Source: Crotophaga sulcirostris
Lineage: Eukaryota; Chordata; Aves; Cuculiformes; Crotophagidae
Reading direction: 5' to 3'
Length of the DNA: 64,000 nucleotides
NCBI GenBank assembly: GCA_013397455.1
Contig: VYZB01000123.1
Span: 1,279,370-1,343,369, forward strand
The notes below the pieces were generated by a model, which saw nothing but the letters and a program-made list of their open reading frames with translations, ran no database searches and was not told the DNA's origin. Made by a program: the position numbers and the translations under genes. Shown here piece by piece: positions 13,343-27,188 of the stretch (its first letter is position 1; the number at the start of each line of letters is the position of its first letter).

Positions 13343-14775
13343 CTGCTGTTATTCTTCACATTTTTCTCCAAATTCTGCTTATCATTGGGATCATTGGAAA
13401 CACATGTGCCTGCATATACCCTTGACTTTCTATTTTGATTCTGTGACTCACAGTTGTTGGATAATTGGTGAAATTATGGGTTCTACTGGACAGAAAGTGA
13501 GAAAGATCTTTATTTGTAGAAGTTGAACTGAGTGGAATATAATGTCCACAGTTCACTATTATACAACAAACATGGGTTTTATAGCATGATTTACAGGAAA
13601 GTGTGCTTTTTTAAATAAAAATGTTTTATCATCACTAGCACTTTGTGTTCCCAAGAAATGGTTACAATGTTCCTGATAGTATTACTAAAATTAGATGAAT
13701 CAGAGCTGACAGAGAACTGCAGCACAGGGAGCACTACATTAATTTCAACTACTCCTTTGCTGTCTTGTCAACCACAAAAAAATAAAAACCACCCCACCCT
13801 CCCTGAATGTTTTAAAGAAGAAGAGAGAGAAAGGGAGAGAAGAGAGGAAGCAGAAAGCAAGAGAACAATGGGACAATAAAAATTCAATGCTAACAGAATC
13901 TTTCAGCCTTAAAACAATGAAAAAATTCAGAGTTTGGAAAGCCATTGTCTACCATTTGTATAGAAGGAAAGAGGGAAATCAATATTTATTTCTTGGATAG
14001 TGTCAGTCCCAGCATGTGGTATTGATATTTCAACAGGATAGAAAGGCTTTTCACAAAAACCCTTTCACTTTTCCACCATTAGAGAAGGTCTGTGCATTAG
14101 CTTGAATATTGCCTGATAACACCACTCTTGTTTAATGCTTTCTTTTGGGGAGTGTTGTGTTATTTTTATTGGCATTATCAATAAAACTTCTTGCGTTGCT
14201 ATTGCTGTTTTAATACAAGTGACTGTGAAAAAAGAAAGCTCCCACTACTGCACCACACAGGTGAAAAAATTGGCATCCAAGGGGTGCTGCAGCAAAGTCA
14301 CACTGGCAGTGGGCGACAGGAGATGCTTTGTCCACACCAAAAGCCTGAGATGTTTGCTGACTGCAGCGCTTTCTGGTGGTCCCTTTTTATAATTTTCTGA
14401 TCTCATCACTGTCCTGCAACCTCCAGAGACACATCTGTGGATTATAGATGCACAGCAAGGGATGACTTGTAGTTGTTATTCAACTTTGACACCGCTGGGA
14501 CCTCTCTAATGGCAGCTTGGTTTCTAACCTCCAATTCTGAACAGACAGAATTCATCTGAAAATGATGTGCATCCTGAACTAGAACTATATCTGCCTTTGA
14601 AAAATGCTCTCAGTGTTTCCTTGACCCCTGTTTTCAATATATCATAGGATCTGATTGGTTTTATATAGTTTCAGTGTCATCACACAAGCACTGCTATGAT
14701 GGGGTGCTGTCACCTGTCTCAAGAGATAGGGAAAATAAAAAAACTCATTACCTGTGTTTGCAGGAGGAAGAATAA

Positions 14776-14844
14776 TCCATCTCTGTTAGAAAGGAGTGAA
14801 TAGGAAATAACCGATTTCCGTTAGGAAGGAATGAATAGGAAAGG
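14776..14844. repeat. 35-bp tandem duplication
   Basis: Two imperfect copies share GTTAG, AAGGA, TGAATAGGAAA in order, with starts 35 bp apart (GTTAGA at 14785, GTTAGG at 14820). They lie at the left end of the possible LTR described next, where a U3 enhancer repeat would be expected. Confidence 0.75.
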
Positions 14845-15092
14845 ATATCCTGATATAAACTGTGCTAGGAATGACCTCTTACCTATTAGCAACTAAACCC
14901 TTATCCACCTTTCCAGAATAAACTTTTACAAAAATCAGCCAGGTCCTGGGGGTGGTTTTCTGATAGGGAGGCTCTCCCAGCTTCTCCAGCGGGTCTGAGC
15001 CCTGCTAATCACTCTGTGGCTCCCCCCTTCTCCCCAAGGCGGGTGTAAACTGGGATACTGGAGCACACAGCACATTGAGGTACCTCGTAACA
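14784..15092 (+). mobile_element. Possible degraded solo LTR of an endogenous retrovirus
   Basis: Seen: the segment starts TGTTA and ends TAACA, giving short inverted termini. Then come a direct repeat in the first 60 bp, a TATA-like GATATAAAC at 14852, an AATAAA at 14917-14922, and a clearly more GC-rich second half. That order is what an avian LTR of about 300 bp would show (U3, TATA, polyadenylation signal, U5). Against it: no target-site duplication flanks the proposed ends, no internal viral sequence or primer-binding site follows, and the family is not recognised. It could be an unrelated GC-rich segment. Confidence 0.3.
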
Positions 15093-18000
15093 AGGCAAAC
15101 CTTCTCCCTATCCTCCTCCCACAGCTTCAAGCATTCTGTTTTTATACACTATTGTTTTATTGAGTTTGTGCCTCCCAGTGTGCTTCAGGCACTCTCGAAC
15201 ATCCTCTGATTCAGGAAGGTTTTTTTCCATTGCTGCAGGCTTGCAAGATCAACTATGAGTTATTTTATCTTTTCTCCAGAGAGCTAGGACTACTCTGGTT
15301 TGGACTTGCAAAATATAGCTCTTTAAAATCCAAAGACTGTATTCCAGTTCTTGATATCTCAGTCTGTGCCATGTAGCACTAGATGAATTAGTGGAATTTA
15401 AGCATATATCTTGCCTGCATAATATTCAGATCAACCAGAAATAAATATTCCTCTTTTTTTTTCAAAGAATCAAACAAACTAACAAAGAAAAAATACTAAA
15501 TGTAGTCTCCTTGTGACAACAAATTTGACCTGCATTAGAATGTTTTCAGTTCACGGAAAGAAAGATTCACACAGAAGCAGACTTTTATTACAACTTTTCA
15601 AAAAATGTAATGTTTTGCTTGCATAGAAATCATTCAGTGAATGCAACTAGAATTAAAAAATGATTCCAACTGCCCCAACATGGAGTTATTAATGAGAAAG
15701 TGATCTTCTAGGGGGAAAATCAGTTTCTCCCTCCCAGTCAAATATTTAAGCCCCAGGAGCTTTTGGCTGAAAAATGATTGTCCTAGAATATTATTTCATA
15801 TGCATTTCAGGTACAGACACAGAATAATGCAAATTCAGAACAAGTGTGTATCACTGAAACCAAGACTTGGCACAGAGCACTCAAAAAGTGATCTGGAGAA
15901 ATTGATTAGATTTGTGTCAATTAAATGGTCAACATAATCACTGGAACTTAATCTCAGTACCTGAATTTCGATTTCCTGTGTGAGAAACATGAAAATAAAT
16001 CCCCTAATTGTTAGGGACACTATTGTTAACAATTATACTCAAGAAAAAAGTCTGAAAAAGAATGATCAGTGACATTTTGGGATTAAAATTAGGTGGCAGA
16101 ATGATGTTTCTGACCTAAATTAAACTCAAAGATAGCAAAAATGATTGAATGTTTTACTGCAGAAATGGAAGAGAAAGTAAAATCATTTGAAGGAAAAATG
16201 TGACATAACCTTAGAACATCCAGTCATCCATGGGCCATCCACATGAAACTGGTGTGAAAAGTTCCAGCAGCCCTGGGATATTGTTCTCAGATCATTAGTT
16301 ACTTGTGAGGGTGATCTGTAGAGCTTTGATTTCTCATTTCTCTTTTTGAAAAATAAAGGCCTTAAGATCTTTGGAAATCTGGTCCACAGAACTTTAGCAG
16401 TCGGAAGTCACTATGATAAATCTCGGTTGTTACCTTAGTGAAGTTCATATCAATCTTTCAAACCCGAATATTCAATTCATGTTGTCATTTGCCTTGCTAA
16501 AAATATTAGTTTAATTTCCTGCTACTGTATTTCTATTGATTACATACAGAACTGATTACTTGCATGCTCAGTTCCCACCCTAGGGTTCCCTCTAGGACTA
16601 CCAGTTAAGGGTAAAAGTGAAAGAAGCTTTGTGGGAAATCCATCCATGTTCAATGATTTCCTTCACAGATTCCCAAAGAAAAATGCCTTAGGAAGTGCTC
16701 CCTCATTGTGTCTGATCAAAATGTGTCTGCTGGCAGCCGAGATTCAATCGCTTTGCACAACAGACACAGGTTGCTTGTTGTTTTGTGCTTCTTTCTACAA
16801 GCGGCAGCCACGGGATGCACACACGTTCTCTCATCAAAGCACATTAAGTGTTGCCACCTGTGGTGTCCTCAGAGGCAAAACCAGCTGGAATGAAAGCACA
16901 ATCAAATTTGCTTGAAGAGCTTCCCAATGACCATAGAAAGACGGTCTTTAGAGGAACAGGGGTAATTCTTCCAGTCTCGCCCCAACTAAGATACTGTGGA
17001 TGGAGGAAACCTCATCAGTCTTGCTGACATAACAACTGAGATTTTCCACTGTTTCCTGGCTTCACCTCAGATTTACATTCTCAAGGACTTTGCTATTATA
17101 TCAGTGTCTTATCCACATCTTATAACATATATTTTATCTACAACCTGTTTACAGCCTGTGAGATGCGGACTGTGGATGGGAAAATGCTGCCACACCTCAG
17201 ACTCCTCAGATGGTTGTCTGCCCAGCTCCTATCTCAGCACAGGAAAAGTGGTTTCTGCCCTACCCCAAGCACTCAGCGAACCAGACTCCACAATGTTGAG
17301 CTCATACCTTCATCTGGTGACATTTTAAAACAGTAGTTTGTCAAAATGATTATTCACTACACAAAGTCTCCAGTAGGTGACCCAGCCAAAAAGGAAGAGT
17401 AACTCATGAGTGTCATTCTGGCTGTTGCCCCTGTTGAGGTAGCCAGGGTGATTGTTCATGCCTGCAAAGCCAGAAAAGGATAAAAACAGGGTTAAAGGCA
17501 ATCAGGACCTTTGAACTATTACCCTAGAAGCTTTGCAAGACACCAGAATTTTGATGCAGATCCTGATCTCCAGAAGACCTCTTTGTACAGGAAACAAGTG
17601 TGAGCATGCGGCAGACAAGAGCTGTGGCCTCTCTAGACAGAAGCCATATGGTATGGCCAGCCCAGGTCAGGACCAAGGCTGGAGTCAGAAGTCGGGGTCA
17701 GAATCAGGGTGGTGCGGTGCGGCTTAAAAGCTGCTCATGGGGAAAACTGGGGTCAGATCTCGCTTCCGGCTCTCTTCACAATTAATTTTATCAGCGGAGG
17801 AAGTGACCTTGGGCTTGAGCAATGCACTGCATTGCAGCTGGCACACTGTACATGCAACCTTGAGCAGGCCTGGCAAGAGCAGAGCACGTGGAAACACACT
17901 CAGACTCCAGGTAACTGCGTACTAAATGGGTGGTTTCAATCTAGTGGGATTTGTCCCCTCTCCACTGTTTCGGAAAAGTAACTGGTTTTCTGAAATGCAA

Positions 18001-21000
18001 TCAATGCACACTTGACTTTTGAGAATGATACCTATAAAAGTGTCATAGAACATAATTCACTGAAGTCAAGTATTCTTGAATCGTATTTTAGATAATTGGT
18101 TGAATAAAAACTGATTGTAACTACAAAAGTACGGTTTGCTTTTAATTCTGCTTTGCAATTTAAACAGTTTTTGAGCTTAATTCTTTGTGGCCTACCTCAC
18201 TGAGGTACTTTTCATTTTTTTTTGTTTCTTGTTTTCGTCTTAACGTTCAATGTTTCCAACTAGAAAAACTTTTTATTCAGTTTTTATTATGTTTTTTATC
18301 TTGCTTTTCCCTAAGTACATTCTTCTCTTGCCTATTACTTTTGGTTTTATTTATTCTTAATGGCCCCAGTTATAAAAGAAGAATCATAAACACTTATTTA
18401 AGCCTGGCTTATCCATATGTTGAGTCTTTACCTGATTACACTTGTTTAAACTTATTAGTTTACTTGAAAAATTAGGACAATAATGATTCGTGCAAGGAGT
18501 CTGTTATGCTCTGCAAATTGACTACATTTTTGTTTGCCATGAATGCTTTATTTTCAACAGTGGAAAAGTTGCCAGGTGAAATTTAGACCTAGTATAAGGC
18601 ACTGTGTCTGAGTGGGGAAAAAAATATGAATGACAGGTCAGTTTACAGCTAGCTCATGCATGTGAAATGGCTGTTAACAGCTCAGTGTCACAACATCCTC
18701 TTAGTGAAAGTAAATGGAGGGAAAGCAAAGGCAAAAGAAAAAAAACCCAGCTGTTGCAAACCAGCACATTAGCTGCTCACTGGTTGTACCATCTTCCATA
18801 TGCCAGATCACCAAGAAGTATGCACAATGTAGACTTTGGATACATATTTGTGATATACCCCAATAATATTATAAGACTAACTGTAGCTCAGGATCTTTAT
18901 TCTTAATACTTTGTATATGAATAATTAAATATTTAAATGCATCCTTCTGCATACAAGTGCTTGGGGGATCTGCTATAGTTTATTTGTATTTGTTATCAGT
19001 GTTTGAGTTACTGAAATAATTTTGGTAGCACGAGATCTTTTCCAAAGTCTTTCAATGGCCTCAAGTATTGTATTCACATAATTCTCACACACATTATATG
19101 CTTGTCAAAGCAACCTCAAGCACAGAAAGCTAATGTTTAAAACACATGAAAATATTAAAAGATTTAAGGACAAATAGGAGTGTTCCTCACCCAGCAAACT
19201 GCTTGCCTAAGGGAATATGGATATGCAACTTCCCTCATCGCTGGCTTTGGTTAACAAATCATTTGATACAGGGTAATTCAAAGGACTAGGTGCTATAATA
19301 AATGTTACGGCGAATAAGAAACACTAACATGTATAAGCACATTAGCATAAAATTTAGTACCAGCTCCTGAGAGGAAATTTAAACTAGATGATTCTTTCCT
19401 CCTACATATTGACTTAGACATTCCAATTAAAAAAAATTGTTGAGCTACACTTGGGGGGCTTCAGAGTATTTCTTGATTTTAATTGGTATTTGTCAGGATA
19501 ATTCAGCCATTTGACGCTTAAGCAAATGAGAGCATTATATGCTTTCTGAAGGATGGAAGTTGGAAACATCTATGAATGGGTACAGAATACTCATTCATTG
19601 ACTAGAATTTAGAATGCAATTAACTAAACCAACATTTATTTATTTTTAGGTGCCTACCTTCTTATAGGATGCTTCACACGTAAGTTATTGAAGTTTACAT
19701 TACGTCACAGGGAAAAATGCAAATATCTGTCATTCATTTCTTGCCACACAGATTTTTCTAGTGACAAAAAATATGGTGTGTCTCTGCCTGTCTCTATTAG
19801 AGTTTCCGCTTTCTATATTCTGTTTACAGTTTGCTGTAAATTAAACAATGTCAAACTGACAAGTTGCAGTTCTTTTCTAAATTTACTGGCTTGTTAGGGG
19901 TGAAAAATCTTCTTTTGGAAAAAAAACCAAACCCAGAATGTGCTTTTTCTGCAGCAAGACTTAAATGAAAGCAATTCTCCACGCTGTTAGCATAAACAAA
20001 TTTGGCTCAAGTGAAATGCAAATTAAAGCTATTGTATGCATTTCTTTTTTAAAAGGCAAAATCTTTATTTCTATAAGTTGTTGATGATGTTTCCACATAT
20101 TTATGTTCATTTTGCTATCCAATAGATTACACTTAGTTCGATGGCTTAGTTCCAACCCCTTTTGCATGAGTTCTGTATTAATTCAGATCTACCGGGTCAG
20201 GTATCAACTTACAGTAAAGTGCACTGAAGCTTCTTATAAGCCTAAAATCCCAGGGATGAGACAGCACAGAGCAACCACTCCTCTTCTCTTTAAGGCATGT
20301 GGATCCTGGTGGTATGTTAATGCTGTAATTTTGAATATATACACAAAACTATTCTTCCAGTGTTCTGACTTGAAAACAAATATATGTGACTGAGTTGATG
20401 AGGTAACCTATGTGAACCATGGGAAGAGAGAGAGGAGAAAATGTTCATTGCCCTTGTCCATTGGGACTCTTAATACTTTAGGAGTTGATTCAGGATAATT
20501 GAATTGCCGTGCTAATAAATATCACTAGAAGCTACAGATATTCCAAAACACTTCCTACTGAGATAGTCTTACCTGAGATAGTGATATCTGTCTGAGGTCA
20601 AACTCATGCCCCTGATATTCATATGTTCTCTGATTATTATAGTAAACTCATCATCCCTTATGCGTCACGCCTGATTCCATTTGATTCTGCTCATGCATTC
20701 AGGGACTACTCCACTCTGCTTGCATGGGGTCTCTGCTTCCCATTGAGTTACTGTTTCCCATTACTGCATATGATATAGACTATTGGTCAGGGGCTTTCAA
20801 AGCATCCAGGGCTGAACAACCTTTAGAAACAGTCTGCTAACTGGGAAGTGTCACACGATCCCTGCCTATATCATTGAGCATGCAGATCTTTCCAAACACC
20901 CACTGCTGTTTGTTTTTGTTCTGAGGGGCTTTGTTTCACCTCATAAGAAAATTTTTGTTTTACCGTCTGCGCTGATTGGTGCATTTAGTTCTGCATTTGT

Positions 21001-24000
21001 GGATTGCGCACATTTGCATTCGTAATGCTAACCCTTCCAGCAGCATAAGGAACACTAATGTGAACCTTTTCCGAAGTTAAACGCATTGACTGGTGGCTGT
21101 TGGGTTGGGTACCTCTTCCTTGATGTCCCAATTCATTAATAATAGTCTCGATCAATTTAATTGAAGAAGTTAATTGGATTCAGGCAGTAAAAGCATTTTG
21201 TAGATGCTAATAATCTGAAACTGTAACAAGCACGTAATCAAGTGGATGGGAGATGTTTTTAGTTCCTTCCTTCCCAAACCAGAAAGGCTGGTTCACTAAC
21301 ACTCTCAAGGAAAGTGTTGTTCCATACTAAAAACTCTCAGTGCTGAAAAATTGTATTGATAGGTATATAAAATACTTTTTCTGAATTTTCATTTCTCTCA
21401 AACTTTAATCATTAAAACACTCATGGAGATCGTGATGGGAACTAATGCTGAAATGACAGAATTTATCTGCCAGACCATACACAGGGGTTTGCCTAAGTGA
21501 AATCAGACTTAAGTTTGGTCCAAATCTAGATAGGTCTATGTAGAAAAGAGAAAGATGAAAATTTAAGATTCTTATACAGTATTGAGAAAAAATAGTATAT
21601 GATCTAATCACATAATATGACATATCATGTTTATTAAACTGTAGTGTTACATAATGTTTTATCATTTTCCTATTAAAATGTCATTGATGGATACCTGAAA
21701 GAAAGTGTATAATATTAATGAGTCAATACAAGAAAACTAAACAAAATATTTGGATATTTTTTTCTGACAAGAATTTTTAAGATACAGTGGTAAATACAAT
21801 CATCTTGTACAAGAAGTTGATGAAACTGCATTTTGCTACAGAAAGCTGTTTAGTCATAATATCTGATTAAATCTATCCAGTGATTTCCAGATAATTATTA
21901 CTGGCTGAAATAAAGTAGATTTTTTTCCAGACATAGTGTATGGAAATTATGAGAGAGAGAGAAAAAAAAAAAGTGAAAAGGCATTTACAGATCTTGAAAT
22001 TAGATTTACTGAGGCATTTAGACAAGTGCGTAAGCACATGAACTGCAATGATCTGTGGCAGTATTCATCTGCCTAAAGGATTGAAGTAAGCTTTAAAAAT
22101 ATGACAACTACAGAGAAGAACTAGTGATAAAGTTTATTCAGAAACCAGTAGAGAATTTGCTTTTTTGTAAAATTATAAAAGCATATTTGTTTGTGCTTAA
22201 CCTCCGCCTAAGGCTTTCTGAAGTGCAGCCTGGAGAATAATCTTCAGTCAAATCCAGATGCAGATGAGTCTTTCAGTTCATCACACCTCATCCTTTCTAT
22301 TCCTCTGGCTCAGTGAGCCACGAGAAGGAGTTGGCCCAGCCTGACTTGTTTTCTGTTGGGAAACCATTACAGATTTTGAATCATATTACTATGTTTGGCA
22401 AAGGGCACTTGCTTGGTGTCGTGCCACGGCTTCTGTGATGTGGCCAGACTCAGGATCCATCTCTTTTTACCTTTTTGTTTTTGTCTTACTGAACTGTGAA
22501 GAAGTAGATATGTGGATGTGCATATGTTTGGGTGTGCAGGCATGTGAGCAGGCGATTCATCTTGTTTGCTGTGAAAGCAGGTGTGAAAAATTTGAAGAAA
22601 AGACTGCTTTCATACAAAAATTCAATACTAATTTCATAGCAAATCACTGAAGTGGTGATTAATGAGGAAGATTACTTAATGCTTCCTCATTAGATTGATG
22701 GAATTTACCCTGTGCCCTTAATCCATTGTGTATTAAGGAAAAATGTCTACAGTTTTCATTTGAATGCATTGTTTATTCCCAGCCCTTAATTTCAAGGTTG
22801 TCATCTGTGCAGTGTAATTTCCTTTTGTTTCTTTGTGTTAATAGTTCAGTGTAAATAACTTGTCTGGTTAAAACCAAATGAGAAAGAAGTCTCCAACGGT
22901 ATTACGGTAGAAATCAATGGGCAGAAATATAATTAAGCAAACAGGAGAAGAGAAAACAGCATTGTTTAAGGGTTGCAGTGTTGCAAGTCTGAAAAAAGGG
23001 GAATGAGGATGATGGCATCCAAAATTGTCCCATGTGATTTGATGATTGTGCGATTGCTGGAACTTACACAGCCGTTACAAGAGGTGACAAAAATCTCAAA
23101 GACATAGATTAAATGCTTCTGGATCTGAATCTTGATTTCCCCAGTGTATAGCTGCTTACAGCCTCTGTTCTAATTCCCATCCATCTAAAACAAAAGATGA
23201 AATTACTAGAATGGCTTTCCTTCCAGCCTGATTAAATGGAGCAGGAAAATAGACAACATAAATGGCAGTACATTATAATTAGAAACTTGTTTCAATGTAA
23301 TAATCTAAGCCATAATTTGTGGCATAAATCCTATTTCAGGAAAGCACTTAAGCATATATTTAAGACCAGACTTATTGACACAAGGCATTTTAACATATGC
23401 TTCGGTTGAAACATGGGCTTAAATTCAGATTAAATATCATATTCAAGTATATATGCAAACTTACAGTAATGTAGTTTTTCCCAAGTGATGATAACTTTAA
23501 GAACTTTTTATTTTGTCTTGAATTAATATTGATTTATTGAGCAAGAATCAACATAGGCAGTTATCTACAGTATTTAATTTCCGTCTTTCTAGAAAACTGT
23601 TTGGATGGACCAGTGTAGTGTTTTTTATCTTTGCTTTCAGTGTTACAGTATTTTATTGTCTCCTTTGAAAAAGAAGAGCTTCTTTGATCCTTGCTGATCT
23701 AAGGGCATGAGTCATACATTAGTAGGCTGATAGTAGGAGGAAATAAACTTTCCAGAAGATTCATATTAGTATATTTAAAAACAAGTAATTTACACCTTTC
23801 TGCAAACTGGCAAACTCCTTTTCTTTTTTCTTTTTTTCTGTTAATTTCTACACATCTTCACTGTAATTGGACATGAGTTTTGAAGATATGTATTGCTGAA
23901 AATTGATTATTCCAGATAGGTGTTTTGAGGTGTAATGTTAAGGGACAAAAGATTTTGCTATTGCTTGTCAAATGTCTTCCTCTGAAGGAACAGAATAAAG

Positions 24001-24185
24001 CACAAGACGTGTATGTTATTTAGAAATCAGTACCAAAGACTCTGACAAAGGTTGGTTTGTGGATGTATCCATGGAGGAAATGTCCAGTTTCTTAGCACTG
24101 CATAAAATCAGCATTTGCATGGTGCATTGCCCGTAGCAACTTGTGTCTGCAAGTCCATAACAAACAGCTCCAAATTCCAGGTCCT
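15093..24185. other. Unique AT-rich non-coding sequence
   Basis: No transposon or gene recognised. At 17530-17930 the sequence is locally richer in G+C and carries overlapping plus-strand ORFs of 60-110 codons plus an AG|GTAACT donor-like site near 17912, but nothing identifies a protein. A GA-rich/A-rich run is at 21953-21972. Blocks at 20950-21260 and 22640-22860 are rich in TAAT/ATTA cores and could be conserved non-coding elements; this is an inference from composition only. Confidence 0.5.
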
Positions 24186-24225
24186 TCCCATGAGTCCTTC
24201 TTCCCATGAGTCCTTCTTCCCATGA
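24186..24225. repeat. 16-bp tandem repeat, 2.5 copies
   Basis: The unit TCCCATGAGTCCTTCT is repeated exactly twice (24186-24201 and 24202-24217) and followed by a partial third copy, TCCCATGA. Confidence 0.9.
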
Positions 24226-25199
24226 ACAAGTGCAATCTCTACCCCTCCTTCTATCCCTTTCTTCTGTAACTGCATTTCCCCAAGTTTTCCTTACTGTAAA
24301 AACATTTTAGAAGACAATTGCTTTAATGAATAAAGCACCTAGTAATCAAAAACATGCCCCCAATCAGAGCTGTTTTTCTTTCAAGAGACTGATAATTTAT
24401 TTTCTTTTCAAATCACATCATATCATGAATCACATCAGAGGAAAACTCATGAAGTATATTCTCCTGTGTCACTAGAATTTGCTATCATTTGTATATAATT
24501 CCCTCAAATATGTGATATTTTATATATCTGTGTCTTGACAACAATTCTAACACACTCAGCTGTCTCATACGTGATTCCTTTCTGATTCTACTTCTTTTAT
24601 CCTCCAAGTAAAAATGAGAGAGGAACAACTTGTGATGACAAAAAAACCCTAAACGGAAATTAATAATCAGCTAGCATAAAATAAAATTAATATGATAAAT
24701 ATAAATTATTTTTCTTTGCAACAAATACTCTGCTTACAGATAAAGATACTACTTACCAAACGGAAATGTGTGAAAATATTGCTGGTACATAGGAGAAGAG
24801 CTGAACAAAGCCATCAACTTTGTAATTATAAAGGTGGTTTTGATTTTACTTTCTTTCTTTACCATTTTGACATTTTTTGTCTTTTTTTCTTTTCCCTCCT
24901 TTTTATGTTATTTTCCACTTGAAGTGTTAGAAAAACTGATTGAAAAAGATAAGAAACCAAAACACTACTGATAAATGATCCTTTTTAAAAAGAGTTATTG
25001 AGGAACATGAGCTGAGCATCCGAAATGTTACTTTGAAGTATTTCTTACTACTGTAGCAGCCAGAGGGTACGGCAGGAAATGAATTAAAAGCTTACATACA
25101 GCACTTCATAATTCCCCCACTCGTTCTAATTGAACTTCTCTATGACTTTTGTGCTATTAGAACTTGGAAAAAACCTTTTCCTAACCAAAAGCACAGCCT

Positions 25200-25348
25200 T
25201 TATTATACATGTATAAACACTGCACATATGTGTAGGGAGCTTGATATATACAAAATATATAGACACATACATAGACACATGCATAAATAAGTGCTTTTGA
25301 TGTGTTCATACATATATATATACACAGATATGCATGTATGTGTGTGTA
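25200..25348. repeat. TA/CA-rich degenerate microsatellite
   Basis: Mixed ATAT, CATA, ACACATA and TGTGTG units over about 150 bp, including CATATATATATACACA. It explains the two overlapping minus-strand ORFs there. Confidence 0.75.
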
Positions 25349-26400
25349 AAAGATTATATACATTTAATATTTCTCTCAGTATTCCAGCATGGTTTTCTTC
25401 CTTTTGATACAGCTTGCGAACCTCCCTGCTTAGTAGAAATACAAGTAAAGAATGAGAAGGCATTAAACAAATGCTATTAGTAAAACCATGTTTTTACTCA
25501 CAAATAATATGCTTTTAAAACACTCTCTGGGATAAAGCAGTGTGAAGGACACACTCAAAGAACAAACAATTTATGTTAGGAATTGATCTAAAAGATCTAT
25601 CAGAACTCGCTTTCTAAAAGTGTTATAAATAATTTAACTTATTTTAGTTATTCTCATGAAATAATTTGAAAGTCGCTGCATGAAGATAACAAATTCAGGA
25701 CTTTTGTTTTTAAAATATCAAACAGATTTAAAGTAATACTTCAAAAGTCCTCTATTCAGCAGTAAGGTAAGGTGAGCCAAATAGTTCAATTGTGCTCCTG
25801 TGAACAGAAGAGCATACATTTGTAAGTCTGTCTCACAGCAGCAGCTAAACATCAAAACAATATAGAAAGTGAAAAATAAAAATAATTAGGAAAAACAACT
25901 TCTCAGTACTTTACTAGATACCAAAATATTTTGAACATATTTTAAAATATATTTGCTTCCTTACAAGCTTATGGGCATGTGTTCATTAAGTCAAAGACTA
26001 AGAACACTTCAAATGCAACAAATGTATGATTTGTGGCTGTTAGAACCTAACCTTGCTAAATTGGAGTGAGTCCCACCATTGATTTCAATATTACCTGGCT
26101 TAGGTACTATTGGATTCAAGATTTAAGTCTTTCATAAAATTCAGACTTTAATAACTTTAATTCCCTGGCGGCTGCAGAGTTGCTAAGGAAGCAGCATGTG
26201 ACTTTATGCTATGAATTTCTTCGGGATCCGCAATGGAACCTGAAGGATTCTGCACAGAGAGCACAGGGCTCCCTATCTACATACATTCACCTCATCTTGT
26301 GTCCTATCAGCTGGCCTCATCAAGAGTCACAAATTTCAGGACTAAATTTTTTTTTGGCCAGTGTACCAACAAAAAGAATTCTGTGAGAAAATGTTATTTT

Positions 26401-26471
26401 AATAATGAAGGCCCTTCATTATTTTGATGATATTTCGATGAAGGCCTTTCATTATTTCATTATTAATTTCG
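26401..26471. repeat. Tandem duplicate of a palindromic 34-bp unit
   Basis: Unit one opens with an 11-bp-arm palindrome, AATAATGAAGG-C-CCTTCATTATT (26401-26423). A second, diverged unit begins at 26438 with ATGAAGGCCTTTCATTATT and ends in the same TTTCG as the first. Each unit can fold into a short hairpin. Confidence 0.75.
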
Positions 26472-27053
26472 ATTTCTATTTGGGAGAGAGGGGCTAACAT
26501 GCCAAGTGGTTTGTTTATTCCTTGGCACACATATACAGAAAGGCTCTAGGCTGCTGTCTAGAGGCTAAAGAGTCAATCTTGTTCTTGCAGTTGGAGCTGT
26601 TTAACTTTCTATAAATAATTCTGCATTCTGAACATAAGAGAAAGGATTTGGGGACCCTGTGGTTAGGAAACTTACCTGGCACCTAGGAGGCAGATTGAGG
26701 TTCACATTAGTGCTCTAATGGGAATGAAAGTCTGGAATAGCTCCAAAAGAAATGAGGCAGTCTGTGATAAGCACCTGGAATGTGGAATGTGAAGCTTAAA
26801 CTGTCAGAGTGTGAGGGCATCATGATGATCCATAGTGAACCATAGCCACTGGATCTCTGATGTTCTGGGTTGGGAATCAACCTCTTGCTGTCTCAGAAGG
26901 CTGTAGAAGCCTCTTTTCATTCCAAAATTGAAAACAAAGAGGGTTGGGCGTTTTTTTTGTAACATTTTTTCTCTAGTATTTCCCTCCCATCTCTTGTAAT
27001 AGGTCCACTGAGAAACTGCTGACTCTGTGCCTTTGTGATCCTTGGCCTTTCTT

Positions 27054-27188
27054 AGGTGTTTAAGTCGAGATTGGCTGAGGCACTCAGTGCCATGGTTTAG
27101 AAGATGGGTTGGTGTTGGTGTTGGGTTCTAGGTTGGACTCGATGATCTCAGAGGTCCTTTCCAACCTTGTGATACTGTGATACTGTGA
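27054..27188 (+). mobile_element. CR1 LINE 3' end, short copy
   Basis: Only the last codons of ORF2 ([10 protein letters not shown] then TAG), the complete 3' UTR and the octamer tail GATACTGTGATACTGTGA are kept. The truncation point lies at GTGTTTAAG. Sequence is nearly identical to the 9762-10005 copy, apart from AGAAGATGGG in place of AGATGCTGGG after the stop. Confidence 0.95.

Larger units (their letters stand above)
10006..14783. other. Unique AT-rich non-coding sequence
   Basis: No gene recognised. It contains an old repeat remnant at 10611-10658, very AT-rich sequence near 12180-12240 and an A/C-rich tract at 13257-13342. ORFs of up to 97 codons (10830-11123) are overlapped by antisense ORFs and show no known domain. 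Hydrophobic stretches in them are expected from T-rich DNA. Confidence 0.55.
24226..27053. other. Unique non-coding sequence with short repeats
   Basis: No gene recognised. It includes a TA/CA-rich tract near 25200-25348 and a palindromic tandem duplication at 26401-26471. ORFs over the TA/CA tract are repeat translations rich in Tyr, Ile, Cys and His. Confidence 0.55.

Noticed and set aside
17530..17930. Overlapping plus-strand ORFs as an exon ending at AG|GTAACT
   Set aside because: Several frames are open at once because of G+C-richer composition. No protein is recognised and no acceptor is evident.
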